Assembly (NCBI RefSeq): GCF_040807025.1
Contig: NC_090945.1
Coordinates: 76,918,088-76,982,087, forward strand
Direction: 5' to 3'
DNA length: 64,000 nucleotides
From: Struthio camelus
Taxonomy: Eukaryota; Chordata; Aves; Struthioniformes; Struthionidae
The position numbers were made by a program, and so were the translations under genes. Positions 23,340-36,990 of this stretch are shown here, piece by piece. Each line of letters begins with the position of its first letter. Positions within the stretch are counted from its first letter, which is position 1. Below the pieces are notes generated by a model. It had not been told where the DNA came from and did not search any database. It saw only the letters and a program-made list of their open reading frames with translations.

Positions 23340-23700
23340 AAATAAATGCTATTGGAATATTATGTCCAGTTCTCATACACACACCTAAAAAGTATATAAA
23401 ACACTAGAGTTCAAAGAAGGGCTACAAAAATCATCCAGAGACTATAAGACAAACTGTAGGTATTAATCTGTTCAATTAACCAGAAAGCATGCTTAGAGGC
23501 AAGCTGATCATATCATATAGGTACTTAAACATGTAAAAAAAGTCACAGGGGGCTTTTCAGTCCTGCCAACAAAAGTATTAAGAGGTTTAACATTTGGGAG
23601 TGAATATCTGACAAATTTAGTCTTGCAGTGAAATGGAAGTTTCCTAACCATATATACTGGACTACTGTATCGATAACCTTGCTTTGCAACTCTTTTTTAA
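23340..23700 (+). mobile_element. Decayed CR1-like LINE fragment
   Basis: The order 'GTCCAGTTCTCATAC', 'GTTCAAAGAAGGGCTAC', 'AAAATCATCCAGAG' and then 'GGTACTTAAACATG' follows the CR1 3' region (hybridising order: ccagttctgg, agggctacaaagatgatcagagg, gtacttaaaggg), with many substitutions. Ends are uncertain. Confidence 0.4.
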
Positions 23701-23872
23701 ATGTAAGCTTTAATCCAGCTTCCAGAATACCTTGTACTATCTGTCTGCGCTGAGATCATATCCCTTCTGTTTCTGAAATCTATGAATCCCTCTTCTTAGG
23801 CTTCAGAAGAAATAAGTTCCCATACTCACAAGATGCTCATGCTATTTGCAGCCTCCAAAGCACTTCTAGCAC

Positions 23873-23890
23873 TTTTTTTTTTTTTTTTTA
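23873..23890. repeat. Poly-T run
   Basis: A run of about 17-18 T. Confidence 0.85.
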
Positions 23891-24226
23891 AAACACCTTC
23901 CTCTGTTGGTAGGTTGGTGACAGCTGGAGACTGAATGTCAGACAGAAGGCACAAGTACTCAGAAAGAGCACCAAAAATCCTCCTTAATTCTGTTCTTGTG
24001 CTCAGGTCAAACTGATCAGACTTGCAATTAGGAAAAATTTTCCCTCAGCTCAAGCACAGCATCCCTTGATTATTCTTTTATCATGCTCTGCAACATGAAG
24101 CGTGAATCTCTTATCAGAATCATTCTGACATATCTTACCTAACAAATTTCTGTGACAAAAACTGCATGCACTCCTGAGTACATGAGCTCGTCTCACTTGC
24201 AGTTCACTGAAACTGCATTGCTTAAT

Positions 24227-24227
<1 letters not shown>

Positions 24228-24258
<31 letters not shown>

Positions 24259-24294
24259 TCATACACATACACAAACACACACATACATATATAA
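24228..24294. repeat. Compound (AT)n/(AC)n microsatellite
   Basis: About eight AT units run into about nine AC units and then imperfect CACATAC units ending in TATATA. Confidence 0.9.
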
Positions 24295-25797
24295 ATTTTT
24301 AAAATCTGAGTGAAATTTAATGACCCGTAAAATAAAAAGGGTCACATAGACATGAGATCTTTTTCTATATAGATATACAGCTTTTTATAGCCTTACTGAC
24401 AAGGCTATAAAACCTGTTGAACAGAAAACAGCGGTGAACAGTATTTTTTCCAACCCTGCTTCATAGTAATTATCACGTATATTAATTAATTATACCTAAA
24501 ATTTCTTCATGGACGTCACACAGATTCAGATACACAATTCAATAAATACTACGCGAGAATATCAATCCAGTCACTAATTTTCATCTTCCAGTTTTGCAGA
24601 AAATATCTGTGGCCAAAGCAACACAAACTCAAATATTTTTTCAGTATTAATATTCACGGATTGTGGCAACCCCAGAAAACTGCCATAAGTTTATTTTAGC
24701 TATCAAGGTCATGATGGCCACACAAATAAAGAGGTTTAACCCAAGTACTGCTTATTTTTAGTTTTCCGTGAACCCAAATGCACTTCCCAAGCCTCATGTC
24801 AAACACGCCAATAAGCCCCTCCGCGTCCTCAGACTCCTAAGCACAGGTCAATTTAGAGCGCTGGCTTTCTCAAGGACAAGGCCCGGGCTTGATTCAGCCA
24901 GCATTTAAAAAGCTTGAGACAAACTGATCGGCATGCCTGACCCAAAAATGAACACTGGCCTCACGCTGAGATTATAAAAGCTGCTAGGCGTTGCATCCCA
25001 GTGCTATATTTGTTGAAAACACAAATGCATACATCTGCTTCTCAAAGAAAGAGCCAAAACTGACTGAGGCAAAACCAGATAATTAGTTTGCCACTGCAAT
25101 AAATCAGGCAATCTCCCTCTGCCCTCGTAATATAGGCACATTTGAAAGCACATTTGTTTCCTGAAGAAACAAAACACTTAAAAAGCATTAAATTCCCCAA
25201 ATTGCTTAGTGGCATTCCAGGTACTTCCTAGGAAGAAGAGTCATCTGTTTACGTAGAGGCAGCGCTTCCCCGAGTACAACCTACTGCCGCTTCACAGAAC
25301 AGCAAGTTCAGGAAGATGCACACTGGTTACACCAGTGGTTTTAGACCAAAGTGAGATCTAGGGCAGCACCTACTGACAAAGACAAGGGTTTCTTTCTGTC
25401 CATACTTCTGACACATCAGGTCAAGAGAGAACAGCACACAGCACAGGCTCTTTCCTGCAGGAGAAAAGAGGCTGTAGCACTGTAGGAGACCTGGTGGTGA
25501 TTACCAGCAGCTTTATCAGGAGACAGGAGACTTAAGAGCTCATCTGAATGCAGGACACAGTACAAACGGCACGTTGCCTACGGGAAAGCCACACACATGC
25601 TCTAGATGCAAAGACAAGAGGAAGGAGAAGCCTTATTCCTCCCTCAAGAGATTCTTTTGACCTCAAAGTTCAGCAAAACACGCAAAATGAACAGGGGCCC
25701 TCCACTACAGTGAACACAGTAGTGCTGTCTCTCTTTTTCCTATATGGTTTTACATGTAGTACTTTCTATTAGGTTATTTCTAGTACCACTCTATCTG

Positions 25798-25832
25798 AAA
25801 AAAAAAAGGGGGGGGGGGGGAGGGGGGGAGGG
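25798..25832. repeat. Poly-A/poly-G tract
   Basis: Ten A are followed by 13 G, A, seven G, A and three G. It is strongly quadruplex-capable on the plus strand and a likely sequencing or assembly weak point. Confidence 0.9.
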
Positions 25833-26128
25833 AGAAGCAAGCATTCTAAAGCTAGACACGGAAATTTACCGCTATTAACATGTTTGTTAGGTTTTGAGAA
25901 GGGATAATCCTGATCAGAGTCTGAAAAAAAATAACTGTTGTCATATATATTTTAAAGAAGGAAATCTTATTTTTAAAATTTAAATCATTTTGAACTTCCA
26001 CAACTGTTGAGTACACCCAGAACCTACAGTTTCTAGAAGCACTGTGAGAGATAAAAGCCCTAACAGATGACAGAAATAAAATTGCAAAATCTGTTTCTGA
26101 ACACGACTGCAGACACTTTCGTGTAGGG

Positions 26129-26144
26129 TTTTTTTTTTTTTTTT
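26129..26144. repeat. Poly-T run
   Basis: A run of about 16 T. Confidence 0.85.
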
Positions 26145-29100
26145 CCTGAAGTAGTAACTTTAAAATGTGGATATTATGATGCAGAAAGGAGCAACTGAAC
26201 TGCAGCAGCATTTAGCACGGGATATCTGAGTGGCCCCAATTTGGCCAGAAGCCAGTTATTTTCATTTAGACTGAACAGTGAGGGATGAGATTTCTGAAAT
26301 GTTTTGGCAATGAATAAAAAGTCATTTGCCCTTTTGAACTATTCTACAAAAATAACTTTTACCAGAGCAGTTATAATACATTTTGTACCTTTACTTATTC
26401 ACAGGATTGACAACAGGGGGTACAGAGTCTTCCCTCAGGTATGCTTATGCAGACAAAAAGCTGCCCTAAGCTAGGATTTTACTCCATGCAAACAGGAGAG
26501 CTATTTTAAAATTTAAATTAATTCACGTTAGACTCAGAACAACATCTCTCAATTTAGAATGAAGAACTGTTTGACTTACTCATTTTGGATACTACCCTCT
26601 GAAACAGAAGACTTCTTGGGAGAAACCCTTAAACTGATTAGACACAATAAAACAAATCTATCAGGTCATAGAGCCCATTTCAGTTTGAAATATAAATGCA
26701 TTGACAATGTTAGATCAAATTTAAACAAACGGTATTCCAAGGACTCAATTTGACCAGACAAATGACAACAAATACAGTCAGTCTATAAAGATAACTCTGT
26801 ACTTCACAGTCCGAGTATACAAACTGCTTAGATTAATAACAGTGCGAGCCGGCATGCCCATGATCCCTCTGAGCCGCCCACGGGTACTCATCAATACAAA
26901 GTATGTTAATATTGCTTGCATGAGGCATTGCTTCTCAAGTTGCCTCTTGTAAAGAAAAATACTACGTGTAAAGAAAAATTTAGTTTACTATTACTGTCAA
27001 TTAAGAAGCTGAAACCACAATGTCTAAAAAGGAGAAGAAGAGATTCTGTACAGTTTTTAGAACCACAAGACGTCTAATGCACAGACTAGACTTACTTGAG
27101 TTAAATAAGTACACACAGAAGTTAGTCGTAAACTAGGAAATCTACCAAGAATCTAAAATTCCATAAATCAAGTACATGGATTAGCAGATTCTGCTTTATG
27201 GTTTATTCTGCTCATTGTACAGATGCATGGAAGGTAGAGATTTATGAAAGGGATTGCAAAAATCAAAATATTCTAGCTTAAATTCTTCGTTCATGAGAAG
27301 TTATTAAACCTCAATAACAGCTCTTACATAACCTTGACTTGAATGCAGGAGATTCTTATTGAAGCAAGGACAAACTAAAAGCCCACGAGCATACCAGCTT
27401 TGCTTCCTAGCCTGACAAAGTATCAATATATTCCTTGTTACAATAAGATATAGAGTCACTCAGGTTACACTGTACTAAACAATACCTATTTTTATTTTGC
27501 TATGACATCTCCCATTGATTAGATTCTTCTTTGTTCTAGACTCCTGTTCTGAGTTACATACAGATAGTCTGGAAAGATTAAACTTAGGTATCCATCAACA
27601 GTGATAATTAGTTTTCAGGGAATTTGTTTGTTTTTTTTTTTTAATACAATTTCTTCTCCTTCATTATACAATTCTTATCCCAATTGAAGGTACACTAAAA
27701 CACTGCCTTTTATACAAAAATCCATTTTTGTTGATGGATTTTCTAGGCAGTGACACTATAAATGTTAAGTATCTTCTGGCAGCGTTTGCTGCTACTCAGA
27801 ATGATGCAATAAAATCCCGATACCAAAATTCAAGAATGATGTGAATTTCTTTATGCTTTTCAGGAAATGTTAGGAAAGTTAGAAGCAACTTGTATAGCTA
27901 CTCAGAGAGGTTATCGAACCACAAACAGAAGGATACAAAGGCTAAGTAACAGAAATCACCACTCAATTTGCAACAGAGCAGGAGGTTTTGTGGCCTTACT
28001 GTTCCTTGATGAATTCCCGATTAATGTAGCCGTAACTCTGGAGGTCCTACAACAAATTCCCCCAGGAAAATAACTTTCATCATGAAACTGGCTGGATGAG
28101 ATTTTTGAGACAGAACTACCTGAATATTCATGACTAGATGCATCAGTTCTGCCATTATTTTCTGGCAGAGAATCCAACAACTCCAGAATTGCTTCAGAAA
28201 TTAGAGAGTGTGCAGGCATTATGTTGGAACCAGCAAGCTTGGTATGTAAGAAGTGCAAATGTTGTTGCTAGGAGTGTATCAGTTAAAGGAGGGTGAATCA
28301 AAGTATATAAATGAAGTAAAGGCTAACATGAAGACTGGAGATTTCAGGCAGGCTAGAATCAGGCACGTGAAGGCAGTAGAGATGTTGAATTTTTCATTAA
28401 TTACTCATTCATGTTTAACTGAGGCTTTTCTAGGCGGCACTCCCCAGTTCTTTCACAGCACTTCAAAGGTTTGAGGGGGAAGAGAGAGAAGAACAGAAAT
28501 TCTGAAAAATTTTAAAAACAGTTTTTAGTCTCTTGACACTAAAAGTCAATAGAATTTTAAAAGCCTACATGCAAAAGGAAACAAATATCTGTAATGTATC
28601 ATACAATCTAAAATTCATTTACAGCAAACCGTACATCAACGTGGCTGCAATCTGACATACTTCAAAAATCATACTCTGGCTAGTGCTCAAGAATTTGTCT
28701 ATCTTGCTGTACTAAGCTTTCTAATAGACATTTAAATTTAGGAGAATGCAAGCCTGAGTATGAATTTTGAAGTCAACCCTCCATGTAAGATTTCATGAGC
28801 AAGTGCTGTATTAAAACAGCTCTAAGATGTGAGCATCAAGTCTACATCATCATCGTCCTACTGCAAATTAGACACCTAGCAGCAAACAGTCAGGCTTCTT
28901 TTAATTCAGAAAAACTCCTTCACCAATGCCTGATTCACCACCATGCAAGTCCTTCATATAGACATGTAGATGCAAAAGTTTAAGAAAGACAAAGTGGTTT
29001 GCACCATTCTTCATCCACACTACGCTGAAAGTTTCTGAACATTGTCTAAAACGCCAGTCCTATATAAAGGATATTAACGCTATCTTCACACAAGTCTTGG

Positions 29101-30773
29101 AAGTGACATTAAGAGAAAGTTCATCCCATTACATAATTCCTAAATACAAGAGCCTACTGTTCTCTCTTTCTCAGAAGGGTTGTGACAACTTTATTCTAAA
29201 GATACGAGACATACAAACCATGGACAAAAGTCTCACCGGAACTCACGTTCCTATATTAGATTGTAGCTTGTTCCATATTAGTAAATAGGTTAAGAACCAC
29301 CCTCCCCCCCATGAACTCAGTTTTAAGAGCAACTCATTTCAGTTTTTCTTTTCTCCAGCGCATTTGCACTCCCCATCCCAAAATTATGCAGCCTTGTTTC
29401 CTACTTCTGAGTAAACCTCAAGGGTCATGCACATCCAGATTGCAACAGGCGAAACAACTGGAGAAAACTATCTTCCTGCTCATGCTGTTCACCATGTCAG
29501 GCAAGTATTTAAAAAACTGAACACAGCTGTATAAATCAACCTTATGCAAACCCAGGACTTTATCTCCCAGACGACATTAACATTGCCACGTGGAACACAG
29601 CAAGAAAGGGTTTTTATTCACTTTGCTCTATAGCATTTCAGTGTTACATTTGAGGATCGATGCAGTAATTTAGCTTCTCCACTGTAAATCCTTGCTAACA
29701 TAGCGTTTAATTTACATTTTAGTAATGTTTTTTCCTTTTTCCTTCTTTGATTTCCAGAATCAAAAATCAAATTGCCTACAGAGGTCCAGATTTTAAGATT
29801 TCAGGAAACATGGCCACTCTCCTATTTTCTACTTACATTATTTCTGAAGAGGAACTATTCTAGTCTCCAGATAGCTACATTACTTAGCTGAAGATTCAAC
29901 TTAAAATAAAGGAGAAAACATGAAATACAAAGCACATGCATAAAACATAGCCTGGAAGATTCTGTTTTCATTGCAGGAGGATGAGGTCTAACCTCAAGGC
30001 TGATACTCACTCTATTACTTACAGGGTTGTGGTGCCTCACACACCAGTATCTAGCTGATGAACACTTAGATATTCTGCTCTACTGCTTACAAAGCAGGCC
30101 CATTCATAAAGCCTGCCTTCACTCAAGAAGCTAGGCTGGTCTGTATTTACATTGAGTCTAGTACCAAACATCCAGACTGAGAACCTATGGAACGAGAGCA
30201 GCTCTGCCTGCCTGCTCTTCTGCACATCCAGCTTTTAAGGTGAACCGATCCCAACCCCACACAAAGTGCTCTCTCAAGGTTCAGCCCAATATTAGGCCAA
30301 GACAGAGAGGTTGCAAGGTGTGGAATCAGCAGTGCACAACCGCCCTATCAGCTGAAGTACCTGAAGGTCCCAGGAGTTCTGCATGGTTAATGTTTTACAA
30401 AAATAAACTAAAGCCATCATTAAAACCAACAGAACAAAACTAACATCATTCTTCTCAAGCATTCCACACTTGCTGAATTCAAGTCCCCATATAAAACACA
30501 AAGGGTTCCTATTCTACACTTAACCATGACAATAGATTAAAGTAGACGCTGTCCATCCCTAAACACTAGTATCTTTAGATAGGGATTATTTCACATGACA
30601 AATACTTGAAGATTATTAGTAAAGAAACAGTAATACATTTATACATTTGTTTTGCTTTTGTTTTGATTGCCAAAAAACAATTCCATTGACTGTCTCACTG
30701 TCTGTGTTGCTGGTTTTTATTTAGCCCTGTATCACAGTGACTTCTGCTCTTTCCACGGACAAAAGGTCCTCAT

Positions 30774-30821
30774 AACGCTACTACTTTGAAAGGCTACTAC
30801 TAGCCTTTCAACGCTACTACT
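30774..30821. repeat. Inverted repeat between AACGCTACTAC direct repeats
   Basis: The 10-bp arms TTGAAAGGCT (30786-30795) and AGCCTTTCAA (30802-30811) flank a 6-nt ACTACT loop. The direct repeat AACGCTACTAC lies on each side (30774-30784 and 30810-30820), so the second copy overlaps the end of the right arm. CTA triplets recur throughout. Confidence 0.65.
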
Positions 30822-33800
30822 ACTATAGGCAGTGCTAGTCCGTGAGCCATGGAACAGTACCTGCACCAACCCAGTGGGCCTCCAAACCAATGACAGCTGT
30901 CCCGTGGGTATTGCTATATCAACTTCAGCCAACTGTTGAGCCAATCTGCACGACAGCTATTTTATTACAGTACTTTGAGACAGCCTTGAAGGAAAGGTTG
31001 TTGCAATGTGGAGAGCTGCAGAACTTCACAATCAGAGTCTCAGACTAAAATATTAAGAAATGAACAAAAAGTACCACGTACAGGCTGCTTCTCCGGGACC
31101 AAATATGCACACTGTAATCAAGTCTTCATTATAAGGCAAATAAGCGACAGTGAAGGAAATGTTATCACTTAATTCCATCTAGGACATCCATTTCTTCTTA
31201 AATGCATACTGAATTTCAAGATTTTGCTACAGTGAGCTATTTTCAGAGAACTAATCAAATGCATTCTTGAGGTTGAATACAAAATCACTACAGAATAGGC
31301 CCTACCATACAGACATTTTGACCCCTGCCCCCAAATTGGCAAAACATATCTTGAACAAATAAATTAAAAGTATTTAATTTTATCACCAAGACCTTAGCTG
31401 AGACATTTCAGAAGACTTCTAAAAATACAGTTAAAAAAGCCTCTTTCCATACCTGCTTATGCTTGCACAGCAGTAACCAGAAAACTTTCTCCATTGCATT
31501 CTAAAAATCATACTTAGCCAGCATTGGGCTTATAATCCTAGAAATGGAGATTTAAGGGTAAACTAGTCAAGGAACACCAGGGATACAAAATTGTGTCAAA
31601 TCAGTTGGAGTCAAACAATGCACCTGACTACAGTACACCACAGTAAAAATGCTTTTACCCCGACTCCAGTTGCCAAATGAACTCTTTCTAGAAGCCCTAC
31701 TGCCACTATTTTATTGTGAAATATGCATGTACAGTTTCTTCAAGTTCACCGAAAGGCCACTGGCATCAGAAATTGCAAAACCCAGTGAAGTGTGCAGAGT
31801 ATTCAAAGCCAGAAAATCCTAATTCCAGCTTTTATAATGATTTCCCATACAACATGCAGTCAGATATATGCCAGCAGTTTCTGCCCATAGGAAGCCCCTC
31901 TGATCTCAACAAAACCTTGAAAGCTGATAAGTAGCTATCCAAGGAGATGTGAAAAACTGTGTGAAATCAAAACAATAACCACTCACATTATAGCCATACT
32001 GTGAGATTTGTTTTTACAACAGTATTATTTTATATGTAAAAACATTTATTCTTTCAGTCTTTGTTCCTGTATTTTATTAGCATATCATGCTTTCTCAGGA
32101 GCACGGTATTATCTTCAAACTCTTCCTTGACATTTATTCCTACACTGTGCCTGCAACATCGCTGCGCCTACACAACTGTGTGTGCAGTCATGCTGTGCGC
32201 TGGGTAACAGAATGCAGTAGGCAATTTATAAATAAGCCCCCATCTGAATCTGCAGATCTAGTCAACGGAAGCTTTTGCCCACAAGGTACAGCTGATTTCA
32301 ATAGGATCTCTCGTGTCAGTCTACTAACACGCACATCAGGTCACACACAATCCCAACTTCAGAGTTTTCAGTTAAAAAAACAAAAAACACCACAGTACAG
32401 CTCATGGACACCAACAGAAATCCTATTAAAAAAAAGTTCTACAGGGGCACACGATAAAATTATATTTACAATCCCATTTTAATGTTAAAATTTTACCTTT
32501 CTATCCAGACATTTAATATCTTCTATCTCATTTCTTCCAGGAAGTCTCCCCCTAAGAGACGTGCAGTTTATATATGCCATTCAACTCCAGCTAACTTAGA
32601 CCAAGAGAGAAATTAGTAGCTTTGCATTTTAAATTCTCTTTTTAAGAACAAAATAAAAAATGCTAGCTCTAATGCTCAAATATTAAAAGCCTGATGCTTA
32701 TTTCGTCAGCTACCTACTGTCATTTGCAACTGCCCTGATTTCATATGAAAGAAAAAGTTTCGTTAACTGCCAAAGCAAATACCATTTGGGCTTTTATAGG
32801 CAAACATCAAAACTTTGCCTAAAAGGACAAAAATTGTCAAGCTCAAACTAGTGGTTTAACTCTTCAAACGTCCTGATTAACCACAGCCAGTGTTGCACAG
32901 TTTTAAGAATGGTATGATACACGGACTCATTTACCGTGATTTACTGATTTATGCCCTACACTATGAAAAAAAAATGTATACCTTACATTAAAAGAATTGT
33001 ATACCTATTAACATTCCTTAGATATAAGATGTACAATCATACTTTGCACTGTGCTAAACGCTTGACCTTAACAGTATCTCATATTAAGTCCCATGGACTA
33101 ACGCAGAATGTGACTTTTCAGAAACGGTATGTTTTAAACATGTTATGTTTAAAAGTCTTAGTGAAAGTCCTCCGTGTCTAACATAACCCAGATCTTTAAG
33201 GCGGCTTCTGCCCTTATACTACCAATTTATTTTTCTTATCTGTCCTCCCTAAACTAAACCATCCTCATCTTTCTCTCGACTCCTATTTGCCCAGTATTTC
33301 TTCCCTATCAAGCGTATCATCTCAAAGATCTCTCAGTTAACACTGTCAACAGGAAATACTTTGTGTGTGGTTCTTTTTTCCTCTAATCTCATGCATATTT
33401 ATGAACATTACTAAAAATCAGGCAGCTTTATGAGGTCAATGACATACAACAGCAACATATCTCATTAGTTTAAGTTATGATGTTTATATTTCTGGCTCTG
33501 TTACCATCCTGATCCCTGATCTTTCTCTAGGCCATCCTCAAGCCCCTTCCTCGTCTCCAGCCTCAAGCAACCCAAACAAACTTTTAACCTCAATTCCTCG
33601 TTTCACATATTTTTCTCTAGATCATTAATAATATAGGAAGAACTTATATTAAGATAATCCCTGGATAGCTCATTTTTTGGTCAGTGTACTGTAACTCCTT
33701 AGTGTAAAGTTTGTTCTGCATACATACCACTGTCTCCAGCAACCATTCCTAAACATTTTGCATGCAGAAACAAATTAAGCAAACAAATCTTGGAAAGGAT

Positions 33801-36729
33801 ATACATTCATTCTTGTTTGCGGGGGGGAAGAGAGTAGAAGATTTTTCTGAATTTATCCTCCAAAGATCAAATTACATTTTAACATACATCTTCCCTTTGT
33901 AAGGCAGCTAAGATTGTATCCTTGCAGTGTCTAACGTACAGGGTCTACGAAATAGGGTGCCAAAACCAACAATACCCCTCTAAGAATACTTATTTCAAAA
34001 AACAAAACTCACGGGTTTCCAGTGTGTTATTAGTTAACTAATAAAAATCTAAAGTTGCCTACTTGCAATGCTAATAAGAAGCAGAAAAATAAAGATATAC
34101 AGGAGTCTTTTCTATATTGTCCCTACTTTTGCACACTCTCTACTTATATTCACCAGAACACAATTAAAAAAAAAAAGCAGACATGACTCCTTTAAGTCAT
34201 ACGGAAAAAAAACAAAATGGCAGATGTGAATATGCCACTGAAAATATACAATACTACAATTTTGATGACATAAGTTTCAGAACTAGCTGTAGTACAGGCC
34301 ACATCCACAGGGCATGCTATTTTATATCACGCAATGAAATTTTTGATTTTAAGACAACTGAGCGATGCTCAGCTACAATTTTGACAGATCAAATGAAACA
34401 GTTCATTTAACAAATGAAATGAACTGAATGTCTAAAAACGCATACAAAAAACCCCAAATCTTTTCTACTCTTCAGCGTTACAGCATATTTTCAGATTTGG
34501 AAGAAAAAAATTACTTGGCTCAACAGAAGGAAAAAAAGAAAACTGATAAGTTACTAGTGTCATTTTCATTAAGCAAACTGAAAAACATCTTTTTGGTAAT
34601 AAGACAGTTACTATTTCTATCACTTGAAGAGAGCAACATTACTGATTTGAAACTTTTTCAGCTGGAAAGCCATGACAAATTCTATATGGTCTAGTTTAAA
34701 AACATTTTAAGAACAAAAACTCAATATAATTAACTTGCATAACCTTCTTAGTGCCTTTCTTAGCATACATTAATACATACTTTCAAATATACATATGCCT
34801 AAACATATTCTCCACGTTGAAAGAGCTGCAGCACATCTGCTAAGTCCTCCACTCTTTTGAGACTACTGCCAAACAGTTTCAGGCTTGAATTGTTTTCTCT
34901 TATTACACAAGACCGTCTCTAGTTCACACATATTTAACAGTAAACCACAGGACAAAGTCTAAATAATAAAACAGGTTAAACAGAATTTTGCCAGTATTCA
35001 AATGATAGTGAATACTTCCACACACAGTAAGCCTTTAAATATTAACTACTCTCCATCAGCTTTCAAAGTTATAATCATCAAGCACTATTGCACTGAAGTT
35101 CAACAACAGCTCATCAGCTTGTATGCAACTTTGCTAACACAAACAATTAACGTGTGAAGTGCCATTTAAGTCTTTGCTGTTGCACCTATATAATTATTTT
35201 CCATTAATATTAAATCATTATGTGTGACTAGAGGTATGTGAAGAAATTAAACACAGAAATCAGTCTTATGCGTTCGTTCTGGGAACATTAAAATACTGGT
35301 AAACTTGCGAATAAAGAAAATGCTTCCCATTTCAAGCACAGAGATAGGGCAAACACTTGCTACACACTGCTTTGGCAATTATTTATATTTAAAATCAACA
35401 GGAAATCCAACCAACAGCTGAAGGGAAGTCAATAATACACATTAAGCACAGTCAGGAAGGAACCTTTCAAATATCATTAAATTTCTATCCTACCCTAAAC
35501 AAACTACTTTCTTTGTCTGAACTTCCTTCCAAAGCCTTCTAGATCCTTTTTTTTCTGTAAACGTGCAATGTAATTTAGAGTACAAAAACATAAAGCAGAC
35601 ACCTCTGTTTCTGTTTGTATAAAAGCCATATCCAATAACTTACACTACTGATACAGACAAAACAATTGCACAAATAAGCATTTACAAGTTCTCCTGGGTC
35701 TGAAATACTGCAGCAGGAATTAAAGCATGATTTAACATATCAGAACAACTGAATAAATTAGAAAAATATTGTAACCTCAGGCCACTTTAACTCCCCAATT
35801 TTCCAATTACTGTCTTTCTGCCAGGAAGCAAGACGGTAATAGCATTTCTTTTTTCAAGTCTCCTTTAAAACTACCAATCTTTTATTGTGCAGAGATGTGG
35901 GAGTCTTTCTTGTTAGTGCAAACAACAGTGCTTGATGCTTCCTCAGAAAAAAAACACACTCCAAGCTTACGGAGAGGGACAGAATCTCAGGACAATACAG
36001 AACGTTAGGACAAGATCTTGGAGTGTGGTAGACTGGGTTTTCACCACATCAGCCACTTAGCTTGTACCAAATTGTTACAGACAGCTCAAAGGAGAATTCT
36101 CAGAGAAAATTGCAGACAATGACGTAGCTGTGCACGTACTGTGGGAAGTTTTTCCAATTACAAAGAAACCCCATTATGAAACCCCAAAACCAATACTGAA
36201 TAATTAACAGATTGAATAACTGTTAACATTACATATTACGTAGCGTATATATAAAATGTAGGGTATTACATAAAACAGTATTTAAAACATCCTTCTCTGA
36301 CATTTAGTATCTCTTGATGTCAGTATTTATATATTTCAGAAGGCAACTGTTGTATTTGTTTACAAAACACCCCAGCTATGTACCTTCTGGACACTTATCT
36401 GGTCAAGTAACTGAACGACTTTTGGCTAAAAAGACAGGAATCATAGGAACAAAGGGATATCCTGGGTCAATCAGTTTATCCCAAGTACTGTGGGAAACTA
36501 CCTGCTACATCCCCCCCAATCCCCTTATAACCAATCCCATCTTAAAAACAGCTTTCCTCCACTACTCCTAAGGGAAAGATGGTGCAGATTCCCCACGCCT
36601 CTGTTGCTTAGGAACCTTCTTTTCTAATTTCCAGACCAGGTTTTTTCTTGATCAGTTAATACCTATTTTTTCTTATGTTTAAGCTTATAAAGCTCTTTTT
36701 ACCCATCTGTGTTGACTGACTCTTGATTT

Positions 36730-36751
36730 AAAAAAAAAAAAAGGGGGGGGG
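36730..36751. repeat. Poly-A/poly-G tract
   Basis: Thirteen A followed by nine G. Confidence 0.85.
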
Positions 36752-36789
36752 ACCCCTTTCACGCTTTGTTTTACCCAACCAAACAACTC

Positions 36790-36990
36790 TTTTAGTCTTC
36801 CTTATGAAATAAATTCTCCAGTCTCTTGGTCGTTGCAGGAATTCTTCTCTGTACCTCTTACAGGCAGAATTCCTCTTTTTCTTGAAGGTGGGTGACAGAA
36901 ATTATACACAATATTCCAGTTGAGCCAGTACCTTAGCAAACATCAGCGCCATTATACATCTTAAATGGAAATCTTAGTAGGGTAAACATG
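36790..36990 (-). mobile_element. Decayed CR1-like LINE fragment
   Basis: On the plus strand this reads as CR1 antisense: 'CTTCTCTGTACCTCTTAC', a spacer, then 'ACACAATATTCCAGTTGAG' and 'CAGTACCTTAGCA', in the order of the conserved stretch 'acacaatactccagttgaggcctaa' of old CR1 families. It is heavily mutated and the ends are uncertain. Confidence 0.4.

Noticed and set aside
25852..26211. 119-codon minus-strand frame
   Set aside because: It includes a poly-Lys stretch from the T run at 26129-26144 and has no recognisable similarity.
32087..32482. 131-codon plus-strand frame in intron 1
   Set aside because: No recognisable domain or codon pattern, and it is antisense within an intron.
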